NCBI GenBank assembly: GCA_963840435.1
Contig: CAWIYY010000006.1
Location: 135,167 to 199,166 of the forward strand
Length of the DNA stretch: 64,000 bases
Source of the DNA: Bog-473 sp963840435
GTDB lineage: Bacteria > Actinomycetota > Acidimicrobiia > Acidimicrobiales > RAAP-2
Reading direction: 5' to 3'
The notes beneath the pieces were generated by a model that worked only from the letters and a program-made list of their open reading frames with translations, was not told the origin of the DNA and did not search any database. Position numbers and translations under genes: made by a program. This document shows, piece after piece, positions 23,807 to 32,617 of the stretch (position 1 is its first letter; each line of letters opens with the position of its first letter).

Positions 23807-25216
23807 ATGACGAACATCGCATCCGCTCAGAGGTCGGTCATCTTTGTGCTGTTCGGAGCCACAGGAGACCTGGCCCATCGGTTGGTTCTACCCGCCTTCT
23901 ACCGTCTGGCCATCGCCGGACTTCTGCCCGAAGACTGGCGGTTGATCGCCGAGGGACGGGGCGAAATCACCGATGAGGACTTTCAAGAAGAAGTCCGCAA
24001 GTCCCTCGAGGAGTTCGGCCCAGCGCCGACCGAGGGCCCATGGGATCAGGTGCGCCCACGGCTCCTCTCTGCCGGAGGTGGTTTCCGAGTCGACGACCCC
24101 GGGCACCTGCTCGACGTGCTCGAACGAACGAGGAAGGAACTTGGCGGGAGCCCCCAGCTGATTCATTACATGGCCGTGCCGCCCAGCGCGTTCGGACCCT
24201 TGACGGAGGCGATCGGCGCACACGGCCTCGCGGCCGGGTCCCGAGTGGTCTACGAGAAGCCATTCGGAACGTCTCTTGACTCGTTTCGCGAACTCGACCG
24301 GATCGCCCACGAGACGTTCGAGGAATCGCAGATCTATCGGATCGATCACTTCCTGGGCAAGGAGGCGACGCAGAATATTCACGTCATCCGATTTGCGAAC
24401 GGGCTCTTTGCGGGTGCCTGGGACAGGAATCACATCGAGAGTGTCCAGATAGACGTCCCGGAGACTCTGGACGTCGCCATGCGAGCGGACTTCTATGACG
24501 CCACCGGGGCCATCCTCGACATGTTGGTGACCCATCTGTTCCAGGTTGCGGGCGAGCTCGCCATGGAGCCGCCTCATTGTCTCGAGCCCGACTGCCTGGC
24601 CGAGGCACGCGAGGCGGTCATCGGCTGCTTTCGACCGTTGCGCGCCTCCGACGTGGTGGTCGGGCAATATGAGGGCTATCGGGGCACGGGCGACGTTCCC
24701 ATGGATTCGCGCACGGAGACGTACGTAGCGGCCAGATTGTGGGTCGACAACGAACGCTGGGCCGGGGTGCCTTTCCTCCTGCGTACCGGCAAATGCCTGG
24801 TCGAGAGTCGACAGAGAGTGAGCGTCGTCTTCAAGGACGCGGTTCCGGGCCTCCCGGGTCAACCGCACGGCGGAAGCATCCTCGGCTTTGAACTGTCCGG
24901 TGACGGAGAAATCGATCTCGGACTCGTCATCAAGCAACCGGGGCCCGACGTGACCCTTGAGGTGGGACAAACCGCTCTTCCTTTGGTGGCGGCCGGCAAG
25001 GGACCGTCGCTCCCCGCATACTCACTCCTTCTGCACGATGTGTTGATTGGCGATCGCTCGCTCTTCACCCGACCCGACGGACTCGAGCACGTATGGACGG
25101 TCGCCGATGGCCTCGTACGGAACAAGCCCGAGCCCGTTCAGTATCCCCGTGGTTCGTGGGGTCCGAGCGAGGGAGCGGCGTTGGTACGCCCGGAGGCTTG
25201 GGTCTTGGGTGAGTGA
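23807..25216 (+). CDS. zwf: Glucose-6-phosphate 1-dehydrogenase
   Basis: A 469-residue NADP-dependent enzyme opening the oxidative pentose phosphate pathway. The cofactor motif GATGDLA lies near residue 18 and the substrate/catalytic signature RIDHFLGKE around residue 180. The C-terminal domain follows the family pattern (NERWAGVPFLLRTGK). Length is slightly short but in range. The usual partners (transaldolase, opcA, gnd) are not adjacent; cupin, VOC and stress proteins follow instead. A G/C hairpin lies 34 bases after the stop. Confidence 0.95.
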   Translation: MTNIASAQRSVIFVLFGATGDLAHRLVLPAFYRLAIAGLLPEDWRLIAEGRGEITDEDFQEEVRKSLEEFGPAPTEGPWDQVRPRLLSAGGGFRVDDPGHLLDVLERTRKELGGSPQLIHYMAVPPSAFGPLTEAIGAHGLAAGSRVVYEKPFGTSLDSFRELDRIAHETFEESQIYRIDHFLGKEATQNIHVIRFANGLFAGAWDRNHIESVQIDVPETLDVAMRADFYDATGAILDMLVTHLFQVAGELAMEPPHCLEPDCLAEAREAVIGCFRPLRASDVVVGQYEGYRGTGDVPMDSRTETYVAARLWVDNERWAGVPFLLRTGKCLVESRQRVSVVFKDAVPGLPGQPHGGSILGFELSGDGEIDLGLVIKQPGPDVTLEVGQTALPLVAAGKGPSLPAYSLLLHDVLIGDRSLFTRPDGLEHVWTVADGLVRNKPEPVQYPRGSWGPSEGAALVRPEAWVLGE

Positions 25217-25250
25217 GCGCAAGGAGAGACCTGCGGCTCAGGCACCTGTG

Positions 25251-25269
25251 CCGCGCGCCTTCCCCGCGC
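25251..25269 (+). terminator. Possible hairpin after zwf
   Basis: CGCGCG (25251-25256) pairs with CGCGCG (25264-25269) around a CCTTCCC loop, 34 bases past the zwf stop. There is no T-tract, so it would not be a classical intrinsic terminator; a termination or transcript-stability role is only possible. Confidence 0.25.
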
Positions 25270-25427
25270 GCGCTCCGGCCAGTGTCGGTCGCCGCCAGTC
25301 TCCATGAGTGGTCCTCGGAATTCTCTCCTGACTTGACGGGGTGACGTGCAGGTAGGCTGGCCGAGTTCCGCTCCGAGCCGGAGCAGCGATGGGTCACTCC
25401 TTTCCCGAATCGGGAGGTCCACGAGCG

Positions 25428-25847
25428 ATGGGGATCCACCAACCGGACCAGGCCGTCTTCAGATCGGTCCTGCCCGAGGACATCGACTGGAAGCCGTTTC
25501 CGGCCTTCCCGCCGTCGGTGCGCCTGGCCGTCGTCGTCGGCCAGCCGGCCGAAGCCGGGCCCTACGTGATCAGGGTCATGGTGCCCTCAGGCGTGAAGCT
25601 GATGCCGCACCAACATCCGGAGGACCGCGTCTATACCGTCATGTCGGGTGTCTTCTACATCGGGTTGGGCAGCCGGTTTGACGACGAACAACTGCAGGCA
25701 TACCCGCCGGGCGCCGTCATCGTGCTCCCGGGTGGTACTCCTCATTTTCACTGGGCCAAGTCCGGTGCGTACGTGACCCAGGTTTCGGCTCTCGGGCCGC
25801 TTGGTCTTGACTATCTCGACCCGATCGACGACCCGCGCAATACGTGA
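25428..25847 (+). CDS. Cupin-domain protein
   Basis: A 139-residue single cupin. The metal-site pattern is visible: PHQHPEDRVYTVMSG with two histidines and a glutamate/aspartate, and later PHFHWAK. Small actinobacterial cupins of this kind have no fixed function. The ATG at 25428 is preceded by GGGAGG (25412-25417); an in-frame ATG at 25389 would add 13 residues. It begins a run of small stress-type genes on the plus strand. Confidence 0.82.
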   Translation: MGIHQPDQAVFRSVLPEDIDWKPFPAFPPSVRLAVVVGQPAEAGPYVIRVMVPSGVKLMPHQHPEDRVYTVMSGVFYIGLGSRFDDEQLQAYPPGAVIVLPGGTPHFHWAKSGAYVTQVSALGPLGLDYLDPIDDPRNT

Positions 25848-26048
25848 AGGATGCCCTGGCGGGTGACCCCGCTATGGGGAGCGCCGATGGTGTGTACGGC
25901 CGGTGCTATCGAGCTTGGAGTCGAAGGAGGTGGTGTTTTTGGCCGTGAGATGTCATGGACGATCTGTTCGGCAACGCTCCATGGTGGGTGCAGCTCGGGT
26001 GTACGGAGGGCTTCGGACGACTCGGCCCACTGAAGCGAGGAGCACAGG

Positions 26049-26474
26049 GTGAACTTTCAGGGTGTCGTGATGAACGTGGCCGATCTCGACCGGTCGATCG
26101 ACTTCTATCGAGAGGTGTTCGAGTTCTCGTTGTTGTCCCAGAAGGAGCAATTGGCCGCAATTGCCGGTCCCGGGAGCGATCGACCGCAGGTCATCGTGTT
26201 ACGGGCGCTCGGCAACAGTCCGGCCCGAGGGGCTCGACATATCGGTCTGCGGGCCTTCATATTGGAAGTCGACACAGCAGATCGACTGGAACGCATCGTG
26301 ACCAACCTGGATGCTCGGAAGGTCCCGGTCAGCCGCCGTGATCACGGCGACTGGAGTGCGGTGGTGAGCCGCGACCCGGACGAAGTGGCGGTTGTCGTCG
26401 CCTGGGTCCCCGGTGGCATCACCGAGGAACACTGGAAAACACTCGACGACTTTCTGTACGGAATCGGCGAGTAG
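26049..26474 (+). CDS. VOC (glyoxalase-like) family protein
   Basis: A 141-residue protein with the paired beta-alpha-beta-beta-beta modules of the vicinal oxygen chelate superfamily (VVMNVADLDRSIDFYREVF, then HIGLRAFILEVDT and DPDEVAVVVAW). It could be a lyase, dioxygenase or resistance protein; the substrate is unknown. GTG start with GAGGAG six bases before. The UspA gene follows after 33 bases, probably in the same transcript. Bases 25848-26048 show no gene. Confidence 0.82.
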   Translation: MNFQGVVMNVADLDRSIDFYREVFEFSLLSQKEQLAAIAGPGSDRPQVIVLRALGNSPARGARHIGLRAFILEVDTADRLERIVTNLDARKVPVSRRDHGDWSAVVSRDPDEVAVVVAWVPGGITEEHWKTLDDFLYGIGE

Positions 26475-26507
26475 GCGAACGAAGACCTCGCACGGAGAAG
26501 GGAGCAC

Positions 26508-26999
26508 GTGGCAATGACGAGAGAAAGCCAGCCTGGCACCGTCCTGTTCTGTTTCGACGGTTCTGACGGATCGCGAGAGGCGATGAGGGCGGCCGCCGCT
26601 CTGATCAACCGACCCGCGGAGGCCGTCGTCCTCACGGTGTGGGAAACCGTCGCCACACGCTTGGCGCTTTCGGGAGCCTTCGCGGCCGGCACGACCACGG
26701 GCGGCGCCGATCTCGATGCCGAGGAGGAGTCCTATGCGCGGTCGGTGGCCGAGGAGGGGGCGCTCCGGGCGAGCGAGCACGGGTACCAGGCCTCCCCGAT
26801 GGTCAAGGAGTCCTTCGAGGGGATTCCCAGGGCCATCTTGGAGGCGGCGGACCACCTGTCGGCGGGGTTGATCGTCTGCGGCCAGAGGGGCCGGGGTGCT
26901 CTGCGCAGCACGTTGCTGGGCAGTGTGTCGCACAGCCTGGCCTCCCATACCCGGCGCCCGCTTCTCATTGCGCCCGAACACCCCGCGGGCAACGGTTGA
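26508..26999 (+). CDS. Universal stress protein, UspA family
   Basis: A 163-residue Usp domain. It starts TVLFCFDGSDGSREAMRAAA and ends with the ATP-binding signature G-x2-G-x9-G-[ST] (CGQRGRGALRSTLLGSVSHSL), followed by RPLLIAP. It should bind ATP. Starts at GTG 26508 and ATG 26514 are both possible. Partner of the VOC gene in a small operon. Typically induced by stress or stationary phase. Confidence 0.88.
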   Translation: MAMTRESQPGTVLFCFDGSDGSREAMRAAAALINRPAEAVVLTVWETVATRLALSGAFAAGTTTGGADLDAEEESYARSVAEEGALRASEHGYQASPMVKESFEGIPRAILEAADHLSAGLIVCGQRGRGALRSTLLGSVSHSLASHTRRPLLIAPEHPAGNG

Positions 27000-27221
27000 G
27001 TCACCCCCGATCGACCCCGGCTCCGTCGAGCAGCCGGACCGGGCCGGGTCTCGGACGGGCTGGCGCCCAGTACCCCCAAGCGAGGGCGCGGAACGAGTCC
27101 CCCTGGTCCGGGCGCTTGCACACCACCGCCGACCGGATGATCCTGTGCTGCGGAGCGAGGGCACCGCGCCAGTCGAGAGATCGGCAGCAACCCGACAGAT
27201 GCGACGAAGGAGGACCCGAGA

Positions 27222-28046
27222 GTGAGCACAATCGTCACCAGCGACAGCACGGAGATCTTCTACAAGGACTGGGGATCGGGTCAACCGATCGTCTTCAGCC
27301 ATGGCTGGCCCCTTTCAGCGGATGACTGGGACAACCAGATGCTCTTCTTCATGAACAATGGCTACCGTGTGATCGCCCACGACCGACGCGGGCACGGGCG
27401 TTCTTCGCAGACTGGCGACGGTCACGATATGGATCACTACGCCGATGACCTGGCCGCGGTGACTACACATCTCGATCTGCAGAACGCCATCCACGTCGGC
27501 CATTCCACCGGGGGCGGCGAGGTTGTCCGCTATATCGCCCGGCACGGCGAAAGCCGCGTGGCGAGGGCCGTGCTGATCAGTTCGGTGCCACCGCTCATGG
27601 TGCAGACAGACGCCAATCCTGGCGGCCTGCCGAAGAGCGTGTTCGACGATCTCCAGGCACAACTGGCTGCGAACCGGTCGGTGTTCTACCGGGCCCTGCC
27701 ATCGGGGCCCTTCTATGGATTCAACCGGCCCGGCGTCGAGCCGTCCGAAGCGATCATTGAGAACTGGTGGCGCCAGGGGATGATGGGAGGAGCCAAGGCC
27801 CACTACGACGGCATCGTCGCGTTCTCCCAGACCGACTTCACGGCGGACCTGAAGAAGATCACGGTCCCCGTCCTCGTGATGCACGGAGAAGACGACCAGA
27901 TCGTCCCCTACGCCGACTCCGGCCCGCTCTCCGCCGCACTCGTACAGAACGGGACGTTGAAGAGCTATCCCGGGTTCCCACACGGCATGCCGACCACCCA
28001 AGCCGAGACGATCGACGCCGATCTCTTGGCCTGGCTTCAGTCCTGA
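27222..28046 (+). CDS. Alpha/beta hydrolase, non-heme chloroperoxidase-like
   Basis: A 274-residue alpha/beta hydrolase close to the cofactor-free haloperoxidase/aryl esterase group. The nucleophile elbow GHSTGGGE (S95), the oxyanion region FSHGWPLSADDWD, the acid in MHGEDDQIVPY and the final histidine in FPHGMP are all present. It is likely an esterase or perhydrolase. GTG start. It converges with the disulfide reductase gene at 28094. Confidence 0.9.
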   Translation: MSTIVTSDSTEIFYKDWGSGQPIVFSHGWPLSADDWDNQMLFFMNNGYRVIAHDRRGHGRSSQTGDGHDMDHYADDLAAVTTHLDLQNAIHVGHSTGGGEVVRYIARHGESRVARAVLISSVPPLMVQTDANPGGLPKSVFDDLQAQLAANRSVFYRALPSGPFYGFNRPGVEPSEAIIENWWRQGMMGGAKAHYDGIVAFSQTDFTADLKKITVPVLVMHGEDDQIVPYADSGPLSAALVQNGTLKSYPGFPHGMPTTQAETIDADLLAWLQS

Positions 28047-28093
28047 CCGCGTCGGGTTGACGCCGATTCACCCAAGGAGTCGCCGGCAGCCGT

Positions 28094-29473
28094 TCACCCA
28101 GACATGTTCGACATCTGCGCGTTCATCGGTCGCGCCGGCGGTGGCAAATTCTCCACCGCCATGCTGAGCTCTTTCAGTGCCGAGTCGTAGATCCCCGAGA
28201 AGCTCGGGAAGGGTTGCATCGTGTCGAGCAGGACGTCGAGCGGTACCCGTGCCCGGATCGCCAGGGTGGCCTGCTGCAGCCACTCGCCCGCCTCGGGCCC
28301 GAGCGCGTAGGCGCCCGTCAGACGTGTCCCGTCGCTGAGCAAGGTCAAGAATCCGCTCGACTCGGCATAGGCATGCGTGTAGGTCGCCATCTTCGGCACC
28401 TCGGAGATGGGCACGGTGGCGCTGTAGCGCGCGTCCATGGTTCCAACCGCCGCCGCCTGTGGATCGGTATAGGTCACGCGCGGAACGGCCTCGTAGTTGG
28501 CTGGGCGCGGTTCGCCGGCGATGTTCGCGGCCACGACGTCGCCCTCGTACTCGCCAACGTGCGTGAGCGGCCAAATGCCGGTGACGTCCCCGATCGCCCA
28601 CAGTCGCTCTCCGGCACGGAGATACTCGTCGACCTGGATTCCTTTCGGGTTCACCTCGAGGCCGACCGATTCCAGGCCGATGCCGACGACCCGCGGCCGT
28701 CGGCCCGTCGCCACGAGAAGCCGGTCGCCCCGCACCTCGTCTCCATTGTCGAGTTGCAGGACGTAGTCGTTCCCTTCCCGGCGGGCGGCCTCGGCCCGTC
28801 GATGGAGCGCGAGCTCGATCCCATCGCGGAGGAGCGCGTCTCCCAGTGCGTTGCCCAGCGGTTGGGCTTCCCTTGGGATCAGGCGATCAGCGCCCTCGAC
28901 GATCAGCGTCTCGCCCCCCAGTCGCCGGACGACCTGCGCCAGCTCGACCCCGGCTGGCCCGCCGCCCAGGACGAGCAATCGGTGCGGGATCTCCTTCATG
29001 CTCGTGGCTTCTCGCGTACCCCAGACACCCTCGAGCTCGCGCAGCCCTGGGACCGGCGGTACGAACGCGTCCGCGCCCGTGGCGACCACGACGTGCTCCG
29101 CCGTGTGTGGGACGCCGTTGACCTCGACCACGCCCGTCCCGGCCAGGCGGCCAGAGCCCCGAATGAGGTCAATGCCGCGGCTCGCCAGCCAGTGCTCCTG
29201 GTTCTGGTCGGAGTAGTTGGACACCATGAAGTCCCGCCAGGCCAGCGCGGCCTTGACGTCGACCTGGGCGTGCCCGCCCACGTCCCGCGCCCCCTGGACG
29301 GCCTCACCCGGCCGGAGCAGCGACTTCGAAGGGATGCAGGCCCAGTAGGAGCACTCGCCGCCGACGAGCTCTCGTTCCACGACCGCCACGTGCTTCCCTC
29401 TCGCCGCCAAAGCGGCCGCGCAGTGTTCGCCCGGCGCGCCGCCGCCGAACACGATGACGTCATAGTCGCTCAC
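28094..29473 (-). CDS. Pyridine nucleotide-disulfide oxidoreductase lacking the C-terminal His-Glu pair
   Basis: A 459-residue FAD/NAD(P) oxidoreductase similar in layout to mercuric reductase and lipoamide dehydrogenase. FAD site DVIVFGGGAPGEHCA, redox cysteines in GGECSYWACIPSK (C41/C46), NAD(P) site VLGGGPAGVELA and second FAD motif AIGDVTG are intact. The C-terminal signature, normally HPT-x-E, reads QPFPSFSGIY, so the proton-relay His and Glu are missing. A dithiol substrate is therefore uncertain. The GTG start overlaps the stop of the preceding VOC gene by 4 bases (GTGA), and AGGAG lies ahead. Confidence 0.85.
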   Translation of the reverse strand: MSDYDVIVFGGGAPGEHCAAALAARGKHVAVVERELVGGECSYWACIPSKSLLRPGEAVQGARDVGGHAQVDVKAALAWRDFMVSNYSDQNQEHWLASRGIDLIRGSGRLAGTGVVEVNGVPHTAEHVVVATGADAFVPPVPGLRELEGVWGTREATSMKEIPHRLLVLGGGPAGVELAQVVRRLGGETLIVEGADRLIPREAQPLGNALGDALLRDGIELALHRRAEAARREGNDYVLQLDNGDEVRGDRLLVATGRRPRVVGIGLESVGLEVNPKGIQVDEYLRAGERLWAIGDVTGIWPLTHVGEYEGDVVAANIAGEPRPANYEAVPRVTYTDPQAAAVGTMDARYSATVPISEVPKMATYTHAYAESSGFLTLLSDGTRLTGAYALGPEAGEWLQQATLAIRARVPLDVLLDTMQPFPSFSGIYDSALKELSMAVENLPPPARPMNAQMSNMSG

Positions 29474-30138
29474 GAGGGAAGCTCCTCTCCCGCTTGTTCG
29501 GCCACCATGAACGAGGCGTACCAGTCGGGCCAATCGGGGTCGGCCTTGCCGATGCGTTTCTCGTGCTCGCCGTGGGCTTCGGATGCCCGCCGCATGGCGG
29601 CCGCCAGGTCGCCGGCAGAGCGGAATGACGTGAGGTCAGGGTCGACCCGGCCGGGCAGACGTTCGGTGACCTCTTGCAGCAGCCAGCCGTTGCCATCCGG
29701 ATCCGCAAATGTGGCAAAGGAGCTGTAGCTCTTGTGGTCCGGGTCGGGTCCCATGACCCGACCTCCCGTCTCGCCCGGCTGGAGTTGCGCTCCCGGGTCT
29801 CCCGCGTGAAACACGTCGCTCACCGTGGCTCCCCGATGTATGAGCTCAGCGCGTCCGGCCTCGATGTCGGGCACAATCAGGTAGAGGCCGTGCGCAGATC
29901 CCGGGTCTGCCCCCGTGATCTTGGTGCCGAACTGGATGGAGCACGGTGAGCCGGGCGGAGTGAATTGCACGACACGGAAGCCGTTGTCGTAGGAGAAGTC
30001 GGCGTCGAGCCTCCATCCGAGACCGGCGTAGAACGCCTTTGACCGGTCGGCATCCGCCACGGGGACAACCACCACTTCGAGCTTCAGGTCGACGCTCCCG
30101 CCCCCGGTCTTCTCCTGAGAACCATCGGTCGTGCTCAT
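29470..30138 (-). CDS. VOC family protein with C-terminal extension
   Basis: A 222-residue glyoxalase-like protein. The VOC modules occupy residues ~15-150 (VPVADADRSKAFYAGLGWRLD, then FATFADPDGNGWLLQEV). A further ~65-residue helical tail contains HGEHEKRIGKADPDWPDWYA, a segment I recall from related actinobacterial fusions. The substrate is unknown. GGGAGG precedes the ATG at 30138. Coupled to the disulfide reductase by a 4-base overlap, so the two may act on the same compound. Confidence 0.8.
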   Translation of the reverse strand: MSTTDGSQEKTGGGSVDLKLEVVVVPVADADRSKAFYAGLGWRLDADFSYDNGFRVVQFTPPGSPCSIQFGTKITGADPGSAHGLYLIVPDIEAGRAELIHRGATVSDVFHAGDPGAQLQPGETGGRVMGPDPDHKSYSSFATFADPDGNGWLLQEVTERLPGRVDPDLTSFRSAGDLAAAMRRASEAHGEHEKRIGKADPDWPDWYASFMVAEQAGEELPS

Positions 30139-30309
30139 CCCGGCCTCCCTTGGCCCGCGGTCCAGGCTGGCGAGTCTCGCACCGAACGGGTCGTCGTGCA
30201 CCATGGGATGCGCCGACCGATGTGGCGGCCATCACCCCAGTCCGGTCCTCCGGTGGGGTGCGGCGAACGGGGGGCGGCTCGGCCTCCTGCGCGACCCCGC
30301 CTCGAGCCA

Positions 30310-31146
30310 TCAGATGCGCTGCCGGAGTTCGCTGTCGACCCGGAAGCGAACGACCCAGTCCTGGGAAAGGTCGTCGGCCTGGCGCTTGAGCGGCTTCTTG
30401 CCTTCGGGTTCGGGCGGGTCTATTCCGAGTTCGTCGAGAATGCGGCCGATGGTGGCAGCCCGGCTGACGGTGAACTCGTCGTAGAAAACCCGTATCGGTT
30501 CGCGGCCTGTGGCGTGGAACCAGTCCTCCCAGCGCGCATCCCATCGGTGCAGTTCGTCGAGCAGATGCTCAATGGCCCGGTAGTCGTACCCGATATCCGG
30601 TGCCCCGTTGCCATCGACTTCCTCGGAATCCGATTCGGATTCGGTGCGCCATTGCTGGGTCTGAATTGCCCTCCAGAGCGACACCGCCTGCGCCACCTTG
30701 TCGCGCCGCCTGATGAAGATGATATTCAGCCGGGGAAAGACGGCGTCGAGCTTCTCGTTGAATGACAGGCCTTCGAGACCAGGGAGCTCCGCCATCCTCA
30801 CTTTGAACTCGTCGAGGTAGTTCCACATCATCTTGGCCCCGAAGACACCGTTTGTCGTGGTGGCCCGCTGCAGCACGTACCGGAACCATGCTTCGAACTC
30901 CCCGAGGTGTTCCGGACGTCCCGCCACCGTCGGGGGCAGTCGGTCGGCGATGTCCTGGAGCGGCGGATCCTCGAAGTACTGGCGGGGTTGCCGGGGCAGG
31001 CCGGTTCCTCGAAGCCGCTCGAAGTACTCGTCGGGTACCCCGGCCACGTCGGTCGCCCTCAGGAGTTCGCACAACAGCGTGCTCCCGCTGCGTTGTGTCG
31101 CACAGACCAGATAGGAGATGCCTTCGACACGTAAATCCGTCCCCAT
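30310..31146 (-). CDS. Stf0-type sulfotransferase
   Basis: A 278-residue PAPS-dependent sulfotransferase of the Stf0 family, whose founding member sulfates trehalose in mycobacteria. The 5'-phosphosulfate loop CATQRSGSTLLCELL lies near residue 15, and FIRRRDKVAQAVSLWRA around residue 150 is the 3'-phosphate region. The segment GVFGAKMMWN is also typical. It is divergent from a sulfatase 55 bases away, so addition and removal of sulfate may be co-regulated. The acceptor is unknown. Confidence 0.87.
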   Translation of the reverse strand: MGTDLRVEGISYLVCATQRSGSTLLCELLRATDVAGVPDEYFERLRGTGLPRQPRQYFEDPPLQDIADRLPPTVAGRPEHLGEFEAWFRYVLQRATTTNGVFGAKMMWNYLDEFKVRMAELPGLEGLSFNEKLDAVFPRLNIIFIRRRDKVAQAVSLWRAIQTQQWRTESESDSEEVDGNGAPDIGYDYRAIEHLLDELHRWDARWEDWFHATGREPIRVFYDEFTVSRAATIGRILDELGIDPPEPEGKKPLKRQADDLSQDWVVRFRVDSELRQRI

Positions 31147-31201
31147 GGCCTAAACCCTATCGTCTCCAGCGTAATAGTAGGAATTGCTAAGGTCGCCACG
31201 G

Positions 31202-32563
31202 ATGAGACCGAACATCCTCTATCTCCACTCACACGACACCGGCCGGTACGTCCAGCCCTACGGCTATCCGGTTCCGACGCCGAACATCCAACATCTCGCC
31301 GACCAGGGGGTGCTCTTCCGGCAGGCTTTCTGTGCCGCGCCGGTCTGCTCGGGCTCGCGGGCCGCCCTTCTGACCGGTCAATGCACCCACGCCACGGGAA
31401 TGCTCGGCCTGGCTCACCGCGGATACCGGCTGCACCATCCAGAGCGGCACATGGCCAACGTGTTGCGCGGGGCCGGCTATTGGAGCGGTCTGGTGGGCGA
31501 GCAACACGTGTCGGCGGAACCGGGCGACCTCGGGTACGACCTTGTCGCCGACCTCGACTCGACGCGGGTCAGCGAGGTCGCTCCGGCCGCCACGAAGCTC
31601 ATCGCCATGCGAGCCCGGGAGAACGCCCCCTTCTTCCTCTCAATCGGCTTCTTCGAGACGCACCGCGAATTCTTCGAGCCTTCCTCCATTCGCGACGTCC
31701 TGTATTCCCGACCTCCCGAGAACGTTCCGGACAACGCGCAAACCCGCCGGGACATGGCCTCGTTCCGGGCCAGTGCGCGAGCACTCGACCAGGGCGTTGG
31801 CACGGTGCTCAACGCGCTCGAGGAGAACGGCCTGGCGGACGACACCCTCGTGTTCATGACGACCGACCACGGCCTTGCCTTTCCGGACGCCAAGTGCACC
31901 ATGTACGACAGGGGCATCGGCGTCATGCTGCTGATGCGAGGTCCCGGCGGGTTCGAGCGTGGCCGTGTCTCCGACGCGCTGGTAAGCCAACTCGACCTCT
32001 ATCCGACGATCTGCGACGTGGCGGGGCTGGAACATCCGCCCTGGCTCGAGGGCGCCTCACTCCTGCCACTCGTGCGCGGTGATGTCACCGAGATCCATGG
32101 CGAGATCTTCGCAGAGGTGACCTATCACGCCGCCTACGAGCCACAACGGGCCGTGCGCACGTCGCGTTACAAGTACATGCGCCGCTATGACGAAGACCAC
32201 CCCGGGAGGGTTCTGGCCAACCTGGACGACAGCCTGACCAAGGACGTGTTGTTGGCTGCGGGCTGGGCCGACGTCGACCCACCCTGGGAGGCGCTCTTCG
32301 ATTTGTGGCTCGATCCCTCCGAAGGGAACAACCGCATCGAGGATCCCGCCCTGATCGGAGTGGCCGAGGACCTGCGGGGACGGCTGCACGACTGGATGGC
32401 ACGAACGGCGGACCCCCTGCTCGACGGCCCCGTCCCCCCGGCGGCGGGCACCGTGGTCAACACGGTCGACCAGGTGTCGGCCAGCGACCCCACGACGCCG
32501 CCCTCGGCTCAGAGCCTCACGCTCTCCCGGCGGGCGCGCAGAGATCCAGAGCGCCCGGACTGA
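31202..32563 (+). CDS. Sulfatase family hydrolase with C-S-G-S-R active-site motif
   Basis: A 453-residue type I sulfatase. The formylglycine signature region reads APVCSGSRAALLTGQ; the cysteine (C49) and arginine (R53) are kept but the central proline of C-x-P-x-R is glycine. Metal-binding residues at FMTTDHG and the N-terminal part are family-like, although the usual N-terminal double aspartate is replaced by LHSHDTGR. FGE maturation of a C-x-G-x-R motif is uncertain. No signal peptide, so it acts in the cytoplasm. Paired divergently with a sulfotransferase. The start at 31202 gives the standard MRPNIL opening. Confidence 0.83.
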   Translation: MRPNILYLHSHDTGRYVQPYGYPVPTPNIQHLADQGVLFRQAFCAAPVCSGSRAALLTGQCTHATGMLGLAHRGYRLHHPERHMANVLRGAGYWSGLVGEQHVSAEPGDLGYDLVADLDSTRVSEVAPAATKLIAMRARENAPFFLSIGFFETHREFFEPSSIRDVLYSRPPENVPDNAQTRRDMASFRASARALDQGVGTVLNALEENGLADDTLVFMTTDHGLAFPDAKCTMYDRGIGVMLLMRGPGGFERGRVSDALVSQLDLYPTICDVAGLEHPPWLEGASLLPLVRGDVTEIHGEIFAEVTYHAAYEPQRAVRTSRYKYMRRYDEDHPGRVLANLDDSLTKDVLLAAGWADVDPPWEALFDLWLDPSEGNNRIEDPALIGVAEDLRGRLHDWMARTADPLLDGPVPPAAGTVVNTVDQVSASDPTTPPSAQSLTLSRRARRDPERPD

Positions 32564-32617
32564 ACCGATCCATTCGGCGGCGCACGCTCTGACGGCAAGC
32601 AGACCGTTCCGCAGGCT

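Noticed and set aside
23888..24970. Long open frame antisense to zwf
   Set aside because: A codon-bias shadow of a clear dehydrogenase; no motif or ribosome-binding site.
28214..29728. 504-codon plus-strand frame
   Set aside because: Antisense to the disulfide reductase and VOC genes, which have recognisable motifs; high G+C keeps the opposite strand open.
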